A program made the position numbers and the translations under genes. DNA of 64,000 bases from Paenibacillus aquistagni (GTDB taxonomy: Bacteria; Bacillota; Bacilli; Paenibacillales; Paenibacillaceae), in NCBI RefSeq assembly GCF_900177815.1, contig NZ_FXAZ01000001.1, positions 1,426,001 to 1,490,000 on the forward strand, in the 5' to 3' direction. The notes below the pieces were generated by a model. It saw only the letters and a program-made list of their open reading frames with translations. It had not been told where the DNA came from and made no database searches. The number at the start of each line of letters is the position of its first letter. Position 1 is the stretch's first letter. Shown here in pieces: positions 1 to 10,139 of the stretch.

Positions 1-632
1 ACAGTATCAGCACCCTCAATAATGGTTACTTTCGTACCGAACTTGGAGTACATTTGACCAAGCTCTGCACCGATGTATCCACCGCCGATCACGATCATGC
101 TCTTCGGAATCTCAGGCAAGCTGAGTGCTTCTGTCGAAGACAAGATGCGTCCGCCGAACGGGAATGCCTTCAATTCGATAGGACGGGAGCCTGTCGCGAT
201 GATGCAGTTGTTGAATTTGTAACGAGGAGATTCTTGCTCATTGAACAAGCGAGCTTCTGTCTCGTTGATGAACATGGCTTCGCCTTTGAAGACTTGCACT
301 TTGTTCGCTTTAAGCAAACCAGCAACACCGCCAGTAAGCTTCTTCACAACTCCGCCTTTGAAGTTTTGAACTTTGTCCCAATCAACCGTAACGTCAGATA
401 CGTTAATACCGATGTCAGAACCATGTTGTGCAACTTCATATTGATGTGCTGCGCTGATCAAAGCTTTAGAAGGAATACAACCGCGGTTCAAGCAAACACC
501 GCCGAGTTCGGACTTATCTACGATCAATACGCTTTGACCAAGCTGAGCTGCGCGAATCGCAGCTACATAACCACCAGGGCCAGCTCCAATAACCAAAGTA
601 TCAATGTTTAATGATGCGTCACCTACTACCAT
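1..632 (-). CDS. lpdA: Dihydrolipoamide dehydrogenase (E3), partial at window edge
   Basis: This is the N-terminal part of the E3 flavoprotein of the pyruvate dehydrogenase complex, which reoxidises the lipoyl arms of E2 with NAD+. The translation has the FAD-binding motif GAGPGGYVAAIRAAQ near residue 17 and the redox-active disulfide GGVCLNRGCIPSK (C-x4-C), and it reaches a second nucleotide-binding motif IVIGGGYIGAELG before leaving the window. The start ATG at 632 lies 3 bases after the stop of pdhC, so it is the last gene of the pdhABC-lpdA operon. The C-terminal half is outside the window. Confidence 0.96.
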   Translation of the reverse strand, partial: MVVGDASLNIDTLVIGAGPGGYVAAIRAAQLGQSVLIVDKSELGGVCLNRGCIPSKALISAAHQYEVAQHGSDIGINVSDVTVDWDKVQNFKGGVVKKLTGGVAGLLKANKVQVFKGEAMFINETEARLFNEQESPRYKFNNCIIATGSRPIELKAFPFGGRILSSTEALSLPEIPKSMIVIGGGYIGAELGQMYSKFGTKVTIIEGADT

Positions 633-635
633 CGG

Positions 636-1913
636 TTACACCTCCATAACGAGCAGTTCAGGATTTGCAAGCAATTGCTTGATATAATTCATTGCATTTT
701 GAGCTGTTGCGCCATCGATAATACGGTGGTCGAAGCTCAAGGACAATGCCATAACTGGTGCTGCTACGATTTCGCCGTTTTTCACAACTGGTTTTTCTGT
801 GATGCGTCCTGTACCCAAGATTGCAACCTCTGGGAAGTTGATGATTGGTGTAAAGAACATACCGCCAGCAGAACCGATATTTGTGATGGAGATCGTGCTG
901 CCCTTCATTTCTGTTGGAGCAAGCTTGCCTTCACGGCCGCGGTTAGCAAGATCACGGATATCATCAGCGATCATCCAGATGCTGCGACGATCAGCGTCTT
1001 TGATAACAGGAACGATCAAGCCGTTATCTGTATCTGTAGCAATACCGATGTTGTAGTATTTTTTGTAAACAATTTCTTGAGACTCTTCGTCGATCATTGC
1101 ATTCAATACAGGGAACTTGCGAACCGCTGCGATCAATGCTTTTACGATGAATGGCAAATATGTTACTTTCGTACCTTTTTGTTCCATGATTGGTTTCAAG
1201 CGAGTACGGAATGCAACGAGTTCAGCAACATCCACTTCGTCCATGATCGTAACGTGTGGAGCAGTGTAAGCCGATTTAACCATTGCGTTGGAGATCGCTT
1301 TACGGATGCCTTTGAATGGTACCCGCTCTTCTTCCGCATTGCGATCAGCTGCTGGTGCTGCCGCTGCTGCAGTGGATGCCGCTGGAGCTGCATCTTCCTT
1401 CGCTGCTGGAGCCGCTGCTGGTGCACCGCCATTTGCGAATGCTTCAACATCTTCACGAGTGATTTTGCCTGCTTTTCCTGTTCCAGGAACGCCAGCAATA
1501 TCTACACCGAGATCACGTGCAAGTTTGCGAACGCTTGGTGTTGCAAGTACTTCGGCATTAGGCGCTGCTGGTGCTGCCGCAGCTTCTGCCTTAGGAGCTT
1601 CTGCTGCTGGAGCAGGTGCTTCTTCTTGAGCTGCATGGTTATCAGCTGGTGCAGCTTGCTCAGGAATGTCACCTTCAGCGTCAATGATTGCAACCACTTC
1701 ACCCATGTGGCATACTTGACCGTCTTTAGTCAGCACTTCAAGTACAGTACCGTTAACTGGGGAAGGTACTTCCACGATCGCTTTGTCATTTTGTACTTCC
1801 ATGATGATATCATCGTCCGTGATTTTATCACCCGGTTTAATATGCATTTTAATAATTTCGCCTTCATGCAACCCTTCACCAAGCTCAGGGAAGCGATATT
1901 CAAACTTAGCCAC
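636..1913 (-). CDS. pdhC: Dihydrolipoamide acetyltransferase (E2 of pyruvate dehydrogenase)
   Basis: This 425-residue protein is the acetyltransferase core of pyruvate dehydrogenase. It has one lipoyl domain (residues 1-80, lipoylated lysine K44 in QNDKAIVEVP), an Ala/Pro-rich swinging linker, a peripheral subunit-binding domain at about 125-160 (LATPSVRKLARDLGVD) and a second Ala-rich linker. The C-terminal catalytic domain carries the active-site motif SLSFDHRIIDGA. The start is GTG, preceded by AGGAGG at good spacing. It lies between pdhB and lpdA in one operon. A branched-chain 2-oxoacid E2 is the alternative, but the pdhA/pdhB neighbours and overall similarity favour pyruvate. Confidence 0.95.
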   Translation of the reverse strand: MAKFEYRFPELGEGLHEGEIIKMHIKPGDKITDDDIIMEVQNDKAIVEVPSPVNGTVLEVLTKDGQVCHMGEVVAIIDAEGDIPEQAAPADNHAAQEEAPAPAAEAPKAEAAAAPAAPNAEVLATPSVRKLARDLGVDIAGVPGTGKAGKITREDVEAFANGGAPAAAPAAKEDAAPAASTAAAAAPAADRNAEEERVPFKGIRKAISNAMVKSAYTAPHVTIMDEVDVAELVAFRTRLKPIMEQKGTKVTYLPFIVKALIAAVRKFPVLNAMIDEESQEIVYKKYYNIGIATDTDNGLIVPVIKDADRRSIWMIADDIRDLANRGREGKLAPTEMKGSTISITNIGSAGGMFFTPIINFPEVAILGTGRITEKPVVKNGEIVAAPVMALSLSFDHRIIDGATAQNAMNYIKQLLANPELLVMEV

Positions 1914-1959
1914 GTAAATGACCTCCTATTCGCGTATGTCTCAATTCGAAAGTTATATA

Positions 1960-2937
1960 TTAGAAGTTCAATACTTCTTCAACTGCTGTAATGATGCGAG
2001 CAGGTGTTGGGAGCCATTGATCTTCGATTTGGGCAAATGGATAAATTGTATCTGGACCTGCCACGCGTAGCACAGGAGCTTCCAAGTGAAGGATTGCTTT
2101 TTCGTTGATTTGAGCAACCACTTCTGCTGCGATACCAGAAGATTTTTGAGCCTCTTGAACCATGATGACACGGTTTGTCTTCTTCACAGAAGCAACAATT
2201 GTGTCGATATCAAGCGGAGACAATGTGCGTAGGTCGATAACCTCAGCGTCAATGCCTTTTTTCTCAAGCTCAGCAGCAGCCTTCATGGAAGTGTGAACCA
2301 TCAAACCATAAGAGAGAATGGTTACGTCTTTACCTTCACGCACTACGTTTGCTTTGCCGAGTGGCACCGTATATTCACCCTCAGGCACTTCATCACGGAA
2401 CGCATGATACAAGTTCAAATGCTCCATGAAGAATACAGGGTCGTTGTCGCGAATTGCAGAGATCAACAAGCCTTTTGCATCGTAAGGGTTAGATGGAATA
2501 ACCACTTTGATACCTGGAGTTTGAGCAATCAAGCCCTCCAAGGAATCTGTGTGCAATTCCGCAGCTTTTACGCCACCGCCAAATGGTGTGCGGAATACGA
2601 TTGGAGAATGATAGCGACCGCCGGAACGATAGCGCATGCGAGCTGCTTGTACACAGATTTGATCCAATGCTTCATAAATAAAGCCAACGAACTGGATTTC
2701 TGCTACTGGACGGAAGCCTTGGATACCAAGACCTACTGCCATACCGCCGATTGCGGATTCAGCAAGCGGTGTATCGAATACACGATCTTCACCAAATTCT
2801 TTTTGCAAACCTTCTGTTGCACGGAATACCCCACCAACGTGACCTACGTCTTCACCAAAGACAAGCACGTTCTCATCACGTTTCAATTCTACGCGCATCG
2901 CATCGCGAATTGCTTCTTTCATATTCATTTGAGCCAT
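1960..2937 (-). CDS. pdhB: Pyruvate dehydrogenase E1 component, beta subunit
   Basis: This 325-residue beta subunit forms the alpha2beta2 thiamine-diphosphate enzyme with PdhA, decarboxylates pyruvate and acetylates the lipoyl group of E2. The sequence begins [18 protein letters not shown] and contains [19 protein letters not shown], typical of the transketolase pyrimidine-binding domain. The C-terminal transketolase domain includes [15 protein letters not shown]. Its length is normal. It has a good Shine-Dalgarno (GGAGG) and sits between pdhA and pdhC. Confidence 0.96.
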   Translation of the reverse strand: MAQMNMKEAIRDAMRVELKRDENVLVFGEDVGHVGGVFRATEGLQKEFGEDRVFDTPLAESAIGGMAVGLGIQGFRPVAEIQFVGFIYEALDQICVQAARMRYRSGGRYHSPIVFRTPFGGGVKAAELHTDSLEGLIAQTPGIKVVIPSNPYDAKGLLISAIRDNDPVFFMEHLNLYHAFRDEVPEGEYTVPLGKANVVREGKDVTILSYGLMVHTSMKAAAELEKKGIDAEVIDLRTLSPLDIDTIVASVKKTNRVIMVQEAQKSSGIAAEVVAQINEKAILHLEAPVLRVAGPDTIYPFAQIEDQWLPTPARIITAVEEVLNF

Positions 2938-2996
2938 TGCTTCGTTTCCTCCTTACCGTCTATGAACAAGTTCAAGTTAAATCTTCCGAACGTTAA

Positions 2997-4082
<1,086 letters not shown>

Positions 4083-4129
4083 TCACCTCAACAAAAAATT
4101 TGAAGAATTTAAATATCTGTTATATGGTT

Positions 4130-4159
4130 ATTATACACCTGTTACACACAAAAGGTCAA
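4130..4159 (-). promoter_or_regulatory. Probable vegetative promoter of the pdh operon
   Basis: On the minus strand, TTGACC (4154-4159) is followed by an 18-base spacer and a perfect TATAAT (4130-4135), about 50 bases before the pdhA start. This matches the consensus of the main vegetative sigma factor at 11 of 12 positions. The rest of the 4080-4390 gap is AT-rich, and I see no gene or convincing operator in it. Confidence 0.75.
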
Positions 4160-4390
4160 AGAAATTAGCGATAAATTTGAACTTTTTATTAAATTGTAAT
4201 TATAACAGGTCATATATTATTGTATAACAGATTGATACAAAGTTGTCCAACTTGTGAAAAATGAAAGTAATTACAATTCAGATTTTTCACTTGTTTTTTC
4301 ATCATATTATCCCACATAACCTGTTTCAAAATCTGGTAATATCGGTTAGTGTGTAATATGAGTAACTTTCCATAAGGCGGTGCACTACAC

Positions 4391-5122
4391 TTGACAGATT
4401 CTATTTACCTCAAGCGAACAGTAATCAAGCAAGACATAGCATGTCCACTTCTTCCCAATGGAAACCGGTCAGTACGCGTTTATTTGCCTCCTGGATACCA
4501 GGAGATACTCAGCTACCCGGTCGTCTACTGCCAAGATGGAGAGGAATTTTTCAACTTTGGCCGCATTGCTACGATTGCAAACAAGCTCATTATTGATGGC
4601 GATCTTGATCCCTTCATTATTGTAGGCGTAGATGTCGACAAAAAAAACCGTACAAATGAATATTCACCAGATGAGAGCGGTTTTGAATCGTATTCGCGCT
4701 CTTTTCTTGAAAATATCGTCCCTGAGATCGAAAAGCGCTACCCTGTACGGACAGACTGGACCGATATCGTTCTCGCTGGCGATTCCTTAGCCGCAACCGT
4801 ATCCATGCACATTGCGCTGCTCCAACCAGATAAATTCCGACAAGTTATTTCGCTGTCAGGCGCCTATTATCCTGCTTCTAGATCCATTATTGCAGCAGAG
4901 AAAGACTTAAGCTGGCTCTATGCCTATATGATAGTGGGGCTTCAAGAAACAGATTACGAGACAGATCGCGGCAGCTTTGACTTTGTCGATATTAATCGGA
5001 AGACTCGCCAGCTGCTTGAAGAGCGTGGCGCACATGTTCATTATGAAGAGCATGACGGCACTCATGTATGGGGATTCTGGCAAAAGCATCTTGCCCAGTC
5101 ATTGCAGCATTTCTTAGCGTGA
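4391..5122 (+). CDS. Esterase-family alpha/beta hydrolase (Fes/esterase-D-like)
   Basis: A 243-residue putative cytoplasmic serine esterase of the enterochelin-esterase/YbbA-like family. It has the N-terminal region VRVYLPPGY followed by PVVYCQDGEEFF, typical of this family, a nucleophile elbow GDSLAA (catalytic serine) and a C-terminal histidine in HDGTHVWGFWQ. The start is TTG, supported by AAGGCGG ten bases upstream. It stands alone, divergent from pdhA, and is followed by an intrinsic terminator. No siderophore genes are nearby, so the substrate is unknown. No signal peptide is seen. Confidence 0.8.
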   Translation: MTDSIYLKRTVIKQDIACPLLPNGNRSVRVYLPPGYQEILSYPVVYCQDGEEFFNFGRIATIANKLIIDGDLDPFIIVGVDVDKKNRTNEYSPDESGFESYSRSFLENIVPEIEKRYPVRTDWTDIVLAGDSLAATVSMHIALLQPDKFRQVISLSGAYYPASRSIIAAEKDLSWLYAYMIVGLQETDYETDRGSFDFVDINRKTRQLLEERGAHVHYEEHDGTHVWGFWQKHLAQSLQHFLA

Positions 5123-5174
5123 TCCATTTGGCGCAAAAATATGTTAGCAGACTGGAAGTAGCCACAAACAAACC

Positions 5175-5217
5175 AAAGGCATTTTCAACATCTTATGATG
5201 TCGGAAATGCCTTTTTT
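5175..5217 (+). terminator. Intrinsic terminator after the esterase gene
   Basis: An interrupted hairpin with arms AAAGGCATTT and AAATGCCTTT, plus an inner CATC/GATG stem, is followed by a T run on the plus strand. It separates the esterase from the convergent phosphatase gene. Confidence 0.8.
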
Positions 5218-5276
5218 GCAAGTAATATTAAACGTAGTGTTCGTACTGCAGCCATGATCATCGCTATAGCAGCAAG

Positions 5277-5756
5277 CTACATCTCCAATTGATGCTCTCT
5301 TACCAATCGGCTTAAGAGCTGCTTGCAGCCTGCGGATACCAGCCTGTACGTTTCATCAAAATCTCCTGTGAAATAAGGATCCGGCACATCTGTCCCCTTC
5401 TCCTCCGGCAGCAGCGACATGAATGGAATGAGCGTTGTCGTTCCTTCGGCAGCCCCTTCCCATTGCTTAAGATTGTTCATATTGCTCGTATCCATGCCAA
5501 CAACATACGTAAAGGCCTGAAAATCATTGGGCTGAACTTGTCTTGCTCGAATCCCTTCATAAGAGATGAGGTAGCGGTCAAGCTGCTTTCTCGTTCCTTC
5601 ATGAGGAACCGCCCCAATATGCCAATCCCCAGTACCCGCACTATCAACACGAATCTGATCCCGAAGGCCAGCTTGTTCCACTTGATGTCTTAATATGGCT
5701 TCAGCCATTGGAGAGCGACAAATATTCCCGAGACATACAAACAATACTGATATCAT
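5277..5756 (-). CDS. Low-molecular-weight protein-tyrosine phosphatase
   Basis: A 159-residue cytoplasmic phosphatase. The N-terminus carries the P-loop C-x5-R as VCLGNICRSPMAE (C8, R14), and the general acid lies in VPDPYF near residue 125, so all catalytic elements are present. It overlaps the upstream membrane-protein gene by 4 bases, showing translational coupling. Substrates cannot be read from sequence; relatives act on arginine kinase products or on tyrosine-phosphorylated proteins. Confidence 0.93.
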   Translation of the reverse strand: MISVLFVCLGNICRSPMAEAILRHQVEQAGLRDQIRVDSAGTGDWHIGAVPHEGTRKQLDRYLISYEGIRARQVQPNDFQAFTYVVGMDTSNMNNLKQWEGAAEGTTTLIPFMSLLPEEKGTDVPDPYFTGDFDETYRLVSAGCKQLLSRLVREHQLEM

Positions 5757-6382
5757 CCTTTTGCTCCTTCCTTTTCATAGAGATGGCGCTTTGGCAGCTT
5801 CCACTTATATTTAAATGATAACAAACGCATCAATACAATACAGCCAAATACAATCCAAAGCTCCGAACTTGCTCTTGCCCATCCCAATCCAATGGCAAGT
5901 CCACCTATAATCGCCCAGATTGCATACAGGTCTTCGCGGAACACTACCGGCTTGCGGCCAGCAAGCACATCACGGACGACACCGCCGCCAATGCCTGTCA
6001 TCATGGCAGCAAATACGACTGCAATCACAGGCTGCCCCATCGATACGGCATACATCGCGCCTTGAACGGCAAAGGCTGCAAGACCAATCGCATCGAAAAA
6101 TACTTCAACCTTAAGCCACGTATGTATCCATTTGACGGGAACAATCAAGATGATCGTAATGGATATAAGTGCAGAATTCAACATAAAGCTCTGAGACCAT
6201 AAAGAGGCCGGGGGAATGCCAATCAATAGATTCCGAATAACTCCTCCCCCAAACGCGGTCACCAACCCTAGGATAAAGATACCGAGGATATCATAATCCT
6301 CATTCATAGCCGTAACGGCTCCGGATAAGGCAAAAGCAACTGTACCAATGAAGCTGAATACCGTAAATAACAAATCGTCCAC
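5753..6382 (-). CDS. TRIC-type cation channel family protein (UPF0126)
   Basis: A 209-residue integral membrane protein with about seven hydrophobic segments and an internal two-fold repeat. The glycine-rich motifs AFGGGVIRNLLIG and GIGGGVVRDVLAG are the family signatures, each followed by a short loop. The family includes prokaryotic trimeric intracellular cation channels, so monovalent cation transport is the likely role. The start codon is GTG. Its stop overlaps the phosphatase start by 4 bases, making a two-gene operon. Confidence 0.88.
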   Translation of the reverse strand: MDDLLFTVFSFIGTVAFALSGAVTAMNEDYDILGIFILGLVTAFGGGVIRNLLIGIPPASLWSQSFMLNSALISITIILIVPVKWIHTWLKVEVFFDAIGLAAFAVQGAMYAVSMGQPVIAVVFAAMMTGIGGGVVRDVLAGRKPVVFREDLYAIWAIIGGLAIGLGWARASSELWIVFGCIVLMRLLSFKYKWKLPKRHLYEKEGAKG

Positions 6383-6508
6383 TCGTATGCACCGTCCTAG
6401 AAGTCACTGACCATTTCAAAATCTATCTCATTGTAACGACTTCCCCTATTGGTTTCAATACAAAAATGCTGAAAAAGGGATAAGGCTTGGAGGAGTGAGC
6501 TCAAATGG

Positions 6509-6530
6509 TTATACTATTTAAATAGTATAA
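6509..6530. promoter_or_regulatory. 22-bp perfect palindrome, candidate operator
   Basis: The half TTATACTATTT is followed immediately by its exact reverse complement AAATAGTATAA. It lies about 50 bases upstream of the start of the thiamine pyrophosphokinase gene. No T run follows, so it is not a terminator. It could be a repressor site overlapping a promoter; the regulator is unknown. Confidence 0.5.
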
Positions 6531-6579
6531 ATCATCGAAAACGATTCATTATGGATACATAAAGGAGACTTTCACAGCA

Positions 6580-7239
6580 ATGAGCGGAACAAGCGAGGAA
6601 CATGTCAAGCATGTTGTTATTGTAACCGGAGGGGCCATTCACCCTTCTGTTCATCCTATTATCGATCAAGCGGATATGCTGATTGGCGCGGACCGAGGCG
6701 CGGATTATTTGCTCCAGCATGGCTACACGCCAGACCTAGCCTTGGGTGATTTTGATTCTGTGGAGCCTGAGCGTTCATCTTATATAGAAGCCAATAGTTT
6801 GCGTTTTATAGGCGTTGATGCGATTGACAAGAACTTTACGGATACCGAACTTGCATATAAAGCTGCGGAAGAAGCCAATGCAGGGCGAATTACGATGCTT
6901 GGCGCAACAGGTACGCGGATGGATCACACTCTGGCCAATATTCATTTGCTTCGTCAAGCGCTTGCTGATGGAATTGAAATGTGCTTGATCGATGATCACA
7001 ATTCCATCCATCTTATTGATCGCTCCATTACGCTTGCGAAGGAGCATTATCATTATCTATCTCTGCTTCCTTTATCATTAGAAGTAACAGGCATTCAACT
7101 ATCTGGATTCCAGTATCCGCTGGACAATGCAACACTAACCCTTGGACAGTCGCTTGCGGTCAGCAATCAATGGGAAGAAGAACAAGGAACCGTAAGCATC
7201 AAGGACGGGCTGCTGCTCGTCATACGAAGCCACGACTAA
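6580..7239 (+). CDS. thiN: Thiamine pyrophosphokinase
   Basis: A 219-residue enzyme that converts thiamine plus ATP to thiamine diphosphate. Signature pieces are the N-terminal GADRGADYLLQHGYTPDLALGD, the following DFDS motif, the FTDTELA segment and LGATGTRMDHTLANI. A good Shine-Dalgarno AAAGGAG precedes the ATG. It is monocistronic, between the palindrome at 6509 and a terminator at 7316. It is not preceded by a TPP riboswitch, unlike the thiazole operon further on. Confidence 0.93.
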   Translation: MSGTSEEHVKHVVIVTGGAIHPSVHPIIDQADMLIGADRGADYLLQHGYTPDLALGDFDSVEPERSSYIEANSLRFIGVDAIDKNFTDTELAYKAAEEANAGRITMLGATGTRMDHTLANIHLLRQALADGIEMCLIDDHNSIHLIDRSITLAKEHYHYLSLLPLSLEVTGIQLSGFQYPLDNATLTLGQSLAVSNQWEEEQGTVSIKDGLLLVIRSHD

Positions 7240-7311
7240 CCAAGCGAGATTAGAAAAAAAGTTGTAATCTTTCTGATTGGTTTCGAGAACCTTTCATTTC
7301 TTCAACCTCCA

Positions 7312-7347
7312 AATGATGATGAGAAATCAGCTTCTCATCATTTTTTA
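7312..7347 (+). terminator. Intrinsic terminator after thiN
   Basis: The stem ATGATGAGAA / TTCTCATCAT (7316-7325 with 7332-7341) has a 6-base loop and six T residues on the plus strand. Confidence 0.85.
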
Positions 7348-7472
7348 ATGTAAGCGCATACATAATAAGTGAGATTAACGTTGTACACCCTTGGTATATT
7401 GTGGGTTATATACTTGAGTCTATCATCTTGTTATACTCCAGTTGTCAGAAAGATTACGAAAGGGTGACAAAG

Positions 7473-8078
7473 ATGACAAAACTGAAATCTATCACTACTC
7501 GCAAATGGGTCATGATCACACTGATGGTTGTCAGTGCATCTGGTATAATATTCGGTACAGACGCAACAAAAGCAGAAGCATATCCGATTGGCGGATCGAA
7601 TTGGAACTGGAATCGTACAAGTGATTACAACACGTGGCCGTATCAGCCATCCCGTGATGCACAATCCACAACAGACACAACGGAAGGCACAAGTCGTTCA
7701 GACAGCTCCACTGCTGCACAGACTATTTCTATTGGTCAACGTTTTCTTGGTACGAAATATGAGTTTGGCGCTGACACTAATCAAACCAAAACCTTTGATT
7801 GCTCTTCCTTTGTAAAATATGTCTTTAAGCAAGTCGGCGTTGATCTGCCGAGAACATCCTATACACAAGCCAAAGAAGGCAAAGCCGTTAGCCGATCTGA
7901 GCTTCAAACCGGAGACCTTGTCTTCTTCGCGACTGGCAGAAGAGGAAGTGGAATAAGCCATGTTGCGATTTATGCTGGCAATGGCCGTATCCTCCATACA
8001 TTCGGCAGCCCTGGCGTTACCTTCTCTGATCTTAGTGATTGGGATTCTTCCTATGTAACAGCTAGACGCGTTCTGTAA
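7473..8078 (+). CDS. Secreted NlpC/P60 family peptidoglycan endopeptidase
   Basis: A 201-residue exported protein. The first 36 residues form a signal peptide (positive start, hydrophobic core WVMITLMVVSASGIIFG, cleavage near KAEA). A Ser/Thr-rich linker follows, then an NlpC/P60 domain with catalytic C110 in FDCSSFVKYVF, the PRTSYTQ segment and H163 in SHVAIYAG. The family cleaves D-Glu-DAP type bonds in peptidoglycan. The ATG at 7473 was chosen over the longer open frame from 7401 because AAAGGGTGA lies just upstream and the signal peptide then starts correctly. Confidence 0.92.
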   Translation: MTKLKSITTRKWVMITLMVVSASGIIFGTDATKAEAYPIGGSNWNWNRTSDYNTWPYQPSRDAQSTTDTTEGTSRSDSSTAAQTISIGQRFLGTKYEFGADTNQTKTFDCSSFVKYVFKQVGVDLPRTSYTQAKEGKAVSRSELQTGDLVFFATGRRGSGISHVAIYAGNGRILHTFGSPGVTFSDLSDWDSSYVTARRVL

Positions 8079-8132
8079 AAGCGGTCTACCAGCTTCCGAG
8101 ATGAGTGTATATCATATTGAATATCGTTTCGC

Positions 8133-8981
8133 TCATTTGGAGCTCTTCAATGGTGCGGTCGGACTCACAAGCTTATATCCATAACCACGTACAGTGCGGA
8201 TAAGCTTGTGCGTCCGGCCGCGATCTATTTTGCGCCGCAAATAACGAATATACACATCTAAGATGTTGGTATTGGTCTCAAAGTCAATACTCCATACCTT
8301 TTCCATTAAGTAGGCTCTAGATAGTGGAATATTCACATTGGCAATCAGCACATGCAAGAGTTCATACTCTCGCGGTGTCAGATCTATAAGCTCCTCCCCG
8401 CGGCATACTTCCCGTGTTGACCGATTCAACGTTAGATCATCCACCTGAAGCACGCTGGCAATGGCAGCGAACCGCTCTTTTTTCATATGAAACGCCCTTT
8501 TAACGCGAGCTTCCCATTCTTCCAACGTGCAAGGAAAAAGGATAATATCATCGAGACCATGATCCAGCAAAGCAAAGATCGGTCTTTTGGAATCCCTCTT
8601 TACTACAACAAAGCTTCCAATCCATAGTGCTCCCCTGCTGCCTGCAGAGAGCAGATATGGATGCAGTTTGCTCCATTTCTCGTCGAGGTTCACATCATCC
8701 TCTAAGTCCACGATTACGATCGCGATATCCCTATTGTTAGCCGCATCTATCCGGTGTTCCAATTCTGCAAACAGTTGCTTCGGCGTAACGATTACATAAT
8801 TCCACTGTAATTGGTCAAGCCATTCCGTAAACGGATTGCCCATAACGGTATTGGAATAGGATAGGATATATAGCCTAGTCTGATGAAGGAACATGGTGAC
8901 TGTCTCCTGCCTGGCATACGCACGTATTCGATCCGAGCGATTAGAATGCTCTAATATAGGCTCAGTCCTACTATTGTCCAT
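8133..8981 (-). CDS. OmpR-family DNA-binding regulator with degenerate receiver domain
   Basis: A 282-residue protein. Residues 180-272 form a clear OmpR/PhoB winged-helix domain (LTPREYELLHVLIAN, then the recognition region NTNILDVYIRYLRRKID and the wing IRTVRGYGYKL). The N-terminal part resembles a receiver fold (AIVIVDLEDD; DHGLDDIILFP) but lacks the usual acidic pocket near its start, so normal phosphorylation is doubtful. No histidine kinase gene is adjacent. It is convergent with the NlpC/P60 gene. Target genes cannot be deduced. Confidence 0.85.
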   Translation of the reverse strand: MDNSRTEPILEHSNRSDRIRAYARQETVTMFLHQTRLYILSYSNTVMGNPFTEWLDQLQWNYVIVTPKQLFAELEHRIDAANNRDIAIVIVDLEDDVNLDEKWSKLHPYLLSAGSRGALWIGSFVVVKRDSKRPIFALLDHGLDDIILFPCTLEEWEARVKRAFHMKKERFAAIASVLQVDDLTLNRSTREVCRGEELIDLTPREYELLHVLIANVNIPLSRAYLMEKVWSIDFETNTNILDVYIRYLRRKIDRGRTHKLIRTVRGYGYKLVSPTAPLKSSK

Positions 8982-9125
8982 CCTACGCCTTCAAACTATG
9001 CAACCTTACCCTTCTTTATAACACGATCCCCTCACACCAAACACCACATGAACCGCTGCAATACCGGCAGCTTATCATAGGCGAACTTAGATATGGGCAA
9101 AGCCTATTCTGCAGCGTACCCCTTC

Positions 9126-9917
9126 CTATATCGGGATATTATCAAGCGGGCTGCTGGCTGTTGCATGCCTTTTGCGAGGAATGCGGCCAGCAAGATAGCC
9201 ATATCGCCCTGCCAGAACAGCCAACTTCATCGCTTCCGCCATTCGCACAGGGTCACTCGCGCCAGATACAGCTGTGTTCAACAGAACTCCATCCGCCCCG
9301 AGCTCCATAGCAAGAGCGGCATCTCCTGGCGTGCCGATACCCGCATCGATGATGACGGGTACATTCGCCTGCTCTATGATTAGAGATAGACTGTGTTGAT
9401 TCAATATGCCCAACCCACTCCCGATCGGAGATGCCCCTGGCATGACCGCATGAACGCCTAGTTCTTCGAGCCGCCTTGCTAATACCACGTCATCTGAGAT
9501 ATAAGGAAGCACAATAAATCCTTCTTCCAATAAGATCTCACAAGCTTTAAACGTTTCTATCGGATCGGGGAGCAGCGTCTTCGAATCACCGATTACCTCT
9601 ACTTTAATCATATCGCATAGTCCAGAAGCCTTAGCGAGACGCGCGATCCGAACCGCTTCCTCAGCATTGGCAGCTCCAGCTGTATTTGGAAGCAGCGTGT
9701 ATCGACCAAGGTCTAGCCGCTCTAAGAAATTGGGTTGATTCGGATCAGATACATTCATTCGCCTAACCGCAAAGGTGAGAATTTCCGTTCCTGATACCTC
9801 TACAGCCTGCTGCTGCACTTCGAAATCAGGGAACTTCCCTGTTCCGAGAAGCAAGCGGGAATGAAATGGATAAGGGCCAATACATAATGCATCATGATCT
9901 TTTTTTTCGAATTCCAC
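9126..9917 (-). CDS. thiG: Thiazole synthase ThiG
   Basis: A 263-residue TIM-barrel enzyme that makes the thiazole phosphate moiety of thiamine from deoxyxylulose phosphate, ThiS thiocarboxylate and dehydroglycine. The Schiff-base lysine is in [18 protein letters not shown], and the phosphate-binding region [20 protein letters not shown] is present. The start is GTG with GGAGGA upstream, 3 bases after the thiS stop. It is the last gene of the thiazole operon. Confidence 0.95.
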   Translation of the reverse strand: MEFEKKDHDALCIGPYPFHSRLLLGTGKFPDFEVQQQAVEVSGTEILTFAVRRMNVSDPNQPNFLERLDLGRYTLLPNTAGAANAEEAVRIARLAKASGLCDMIKVEVIGDSKTLLPDPIETFKACEILLEEGFIVLPYISDDVVLARRLEELGVHAVMPGASPIGSGLGILNQHSLSLIIEQANVPVIIDAGIGTPGDAALAMELGADGVLLNTAVSGASDPVRMAEAMKLAVLAGRYGYLAGRIPRKRHATASSPLDNIPI

Positions 9918-9920
9918 TAC

Positions 9921-10124
9921 TTATCCTCCTCCCACAAATTGAACAATTTCGATTCGATCTCCATCGCTTAAACGAAGTTCCTCATAAGCATCCTTCGGAA
10001 CAATGGAGCCGTTATGTTCAACGACAACAATCCGATTCTCAAGCGATAGATGAGACAACAGCCGATGAATATGCTCAATCTGCTCAGGCAAATCAAGCTT
10101 ATCTCCATTTACAATAACGTGCAC
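9921..10124 (-). CDS. thiS: Sulfur carrier protein ThiS
   Basis: A 67-residue ubiquitin-like sulfur carrier with the C-terminal glycine pair (FVGGG) that is adenylated and thiocarboxylated. The start is GTG with AAAGGAG upstream. It lies between thiO and thiG. No thiF adenylyltransferase gene is in the window. Confidence 0.93.
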   Translation of the reverse strand: MHVIVNGDKLDLPEQIEHIHRLLSHLSLENRIVVVEHNGSIVPKDAYEELRLSDGDRIEIVQFVGGG

Positions 10125-10139
10125 AACATGATCTCCTTT

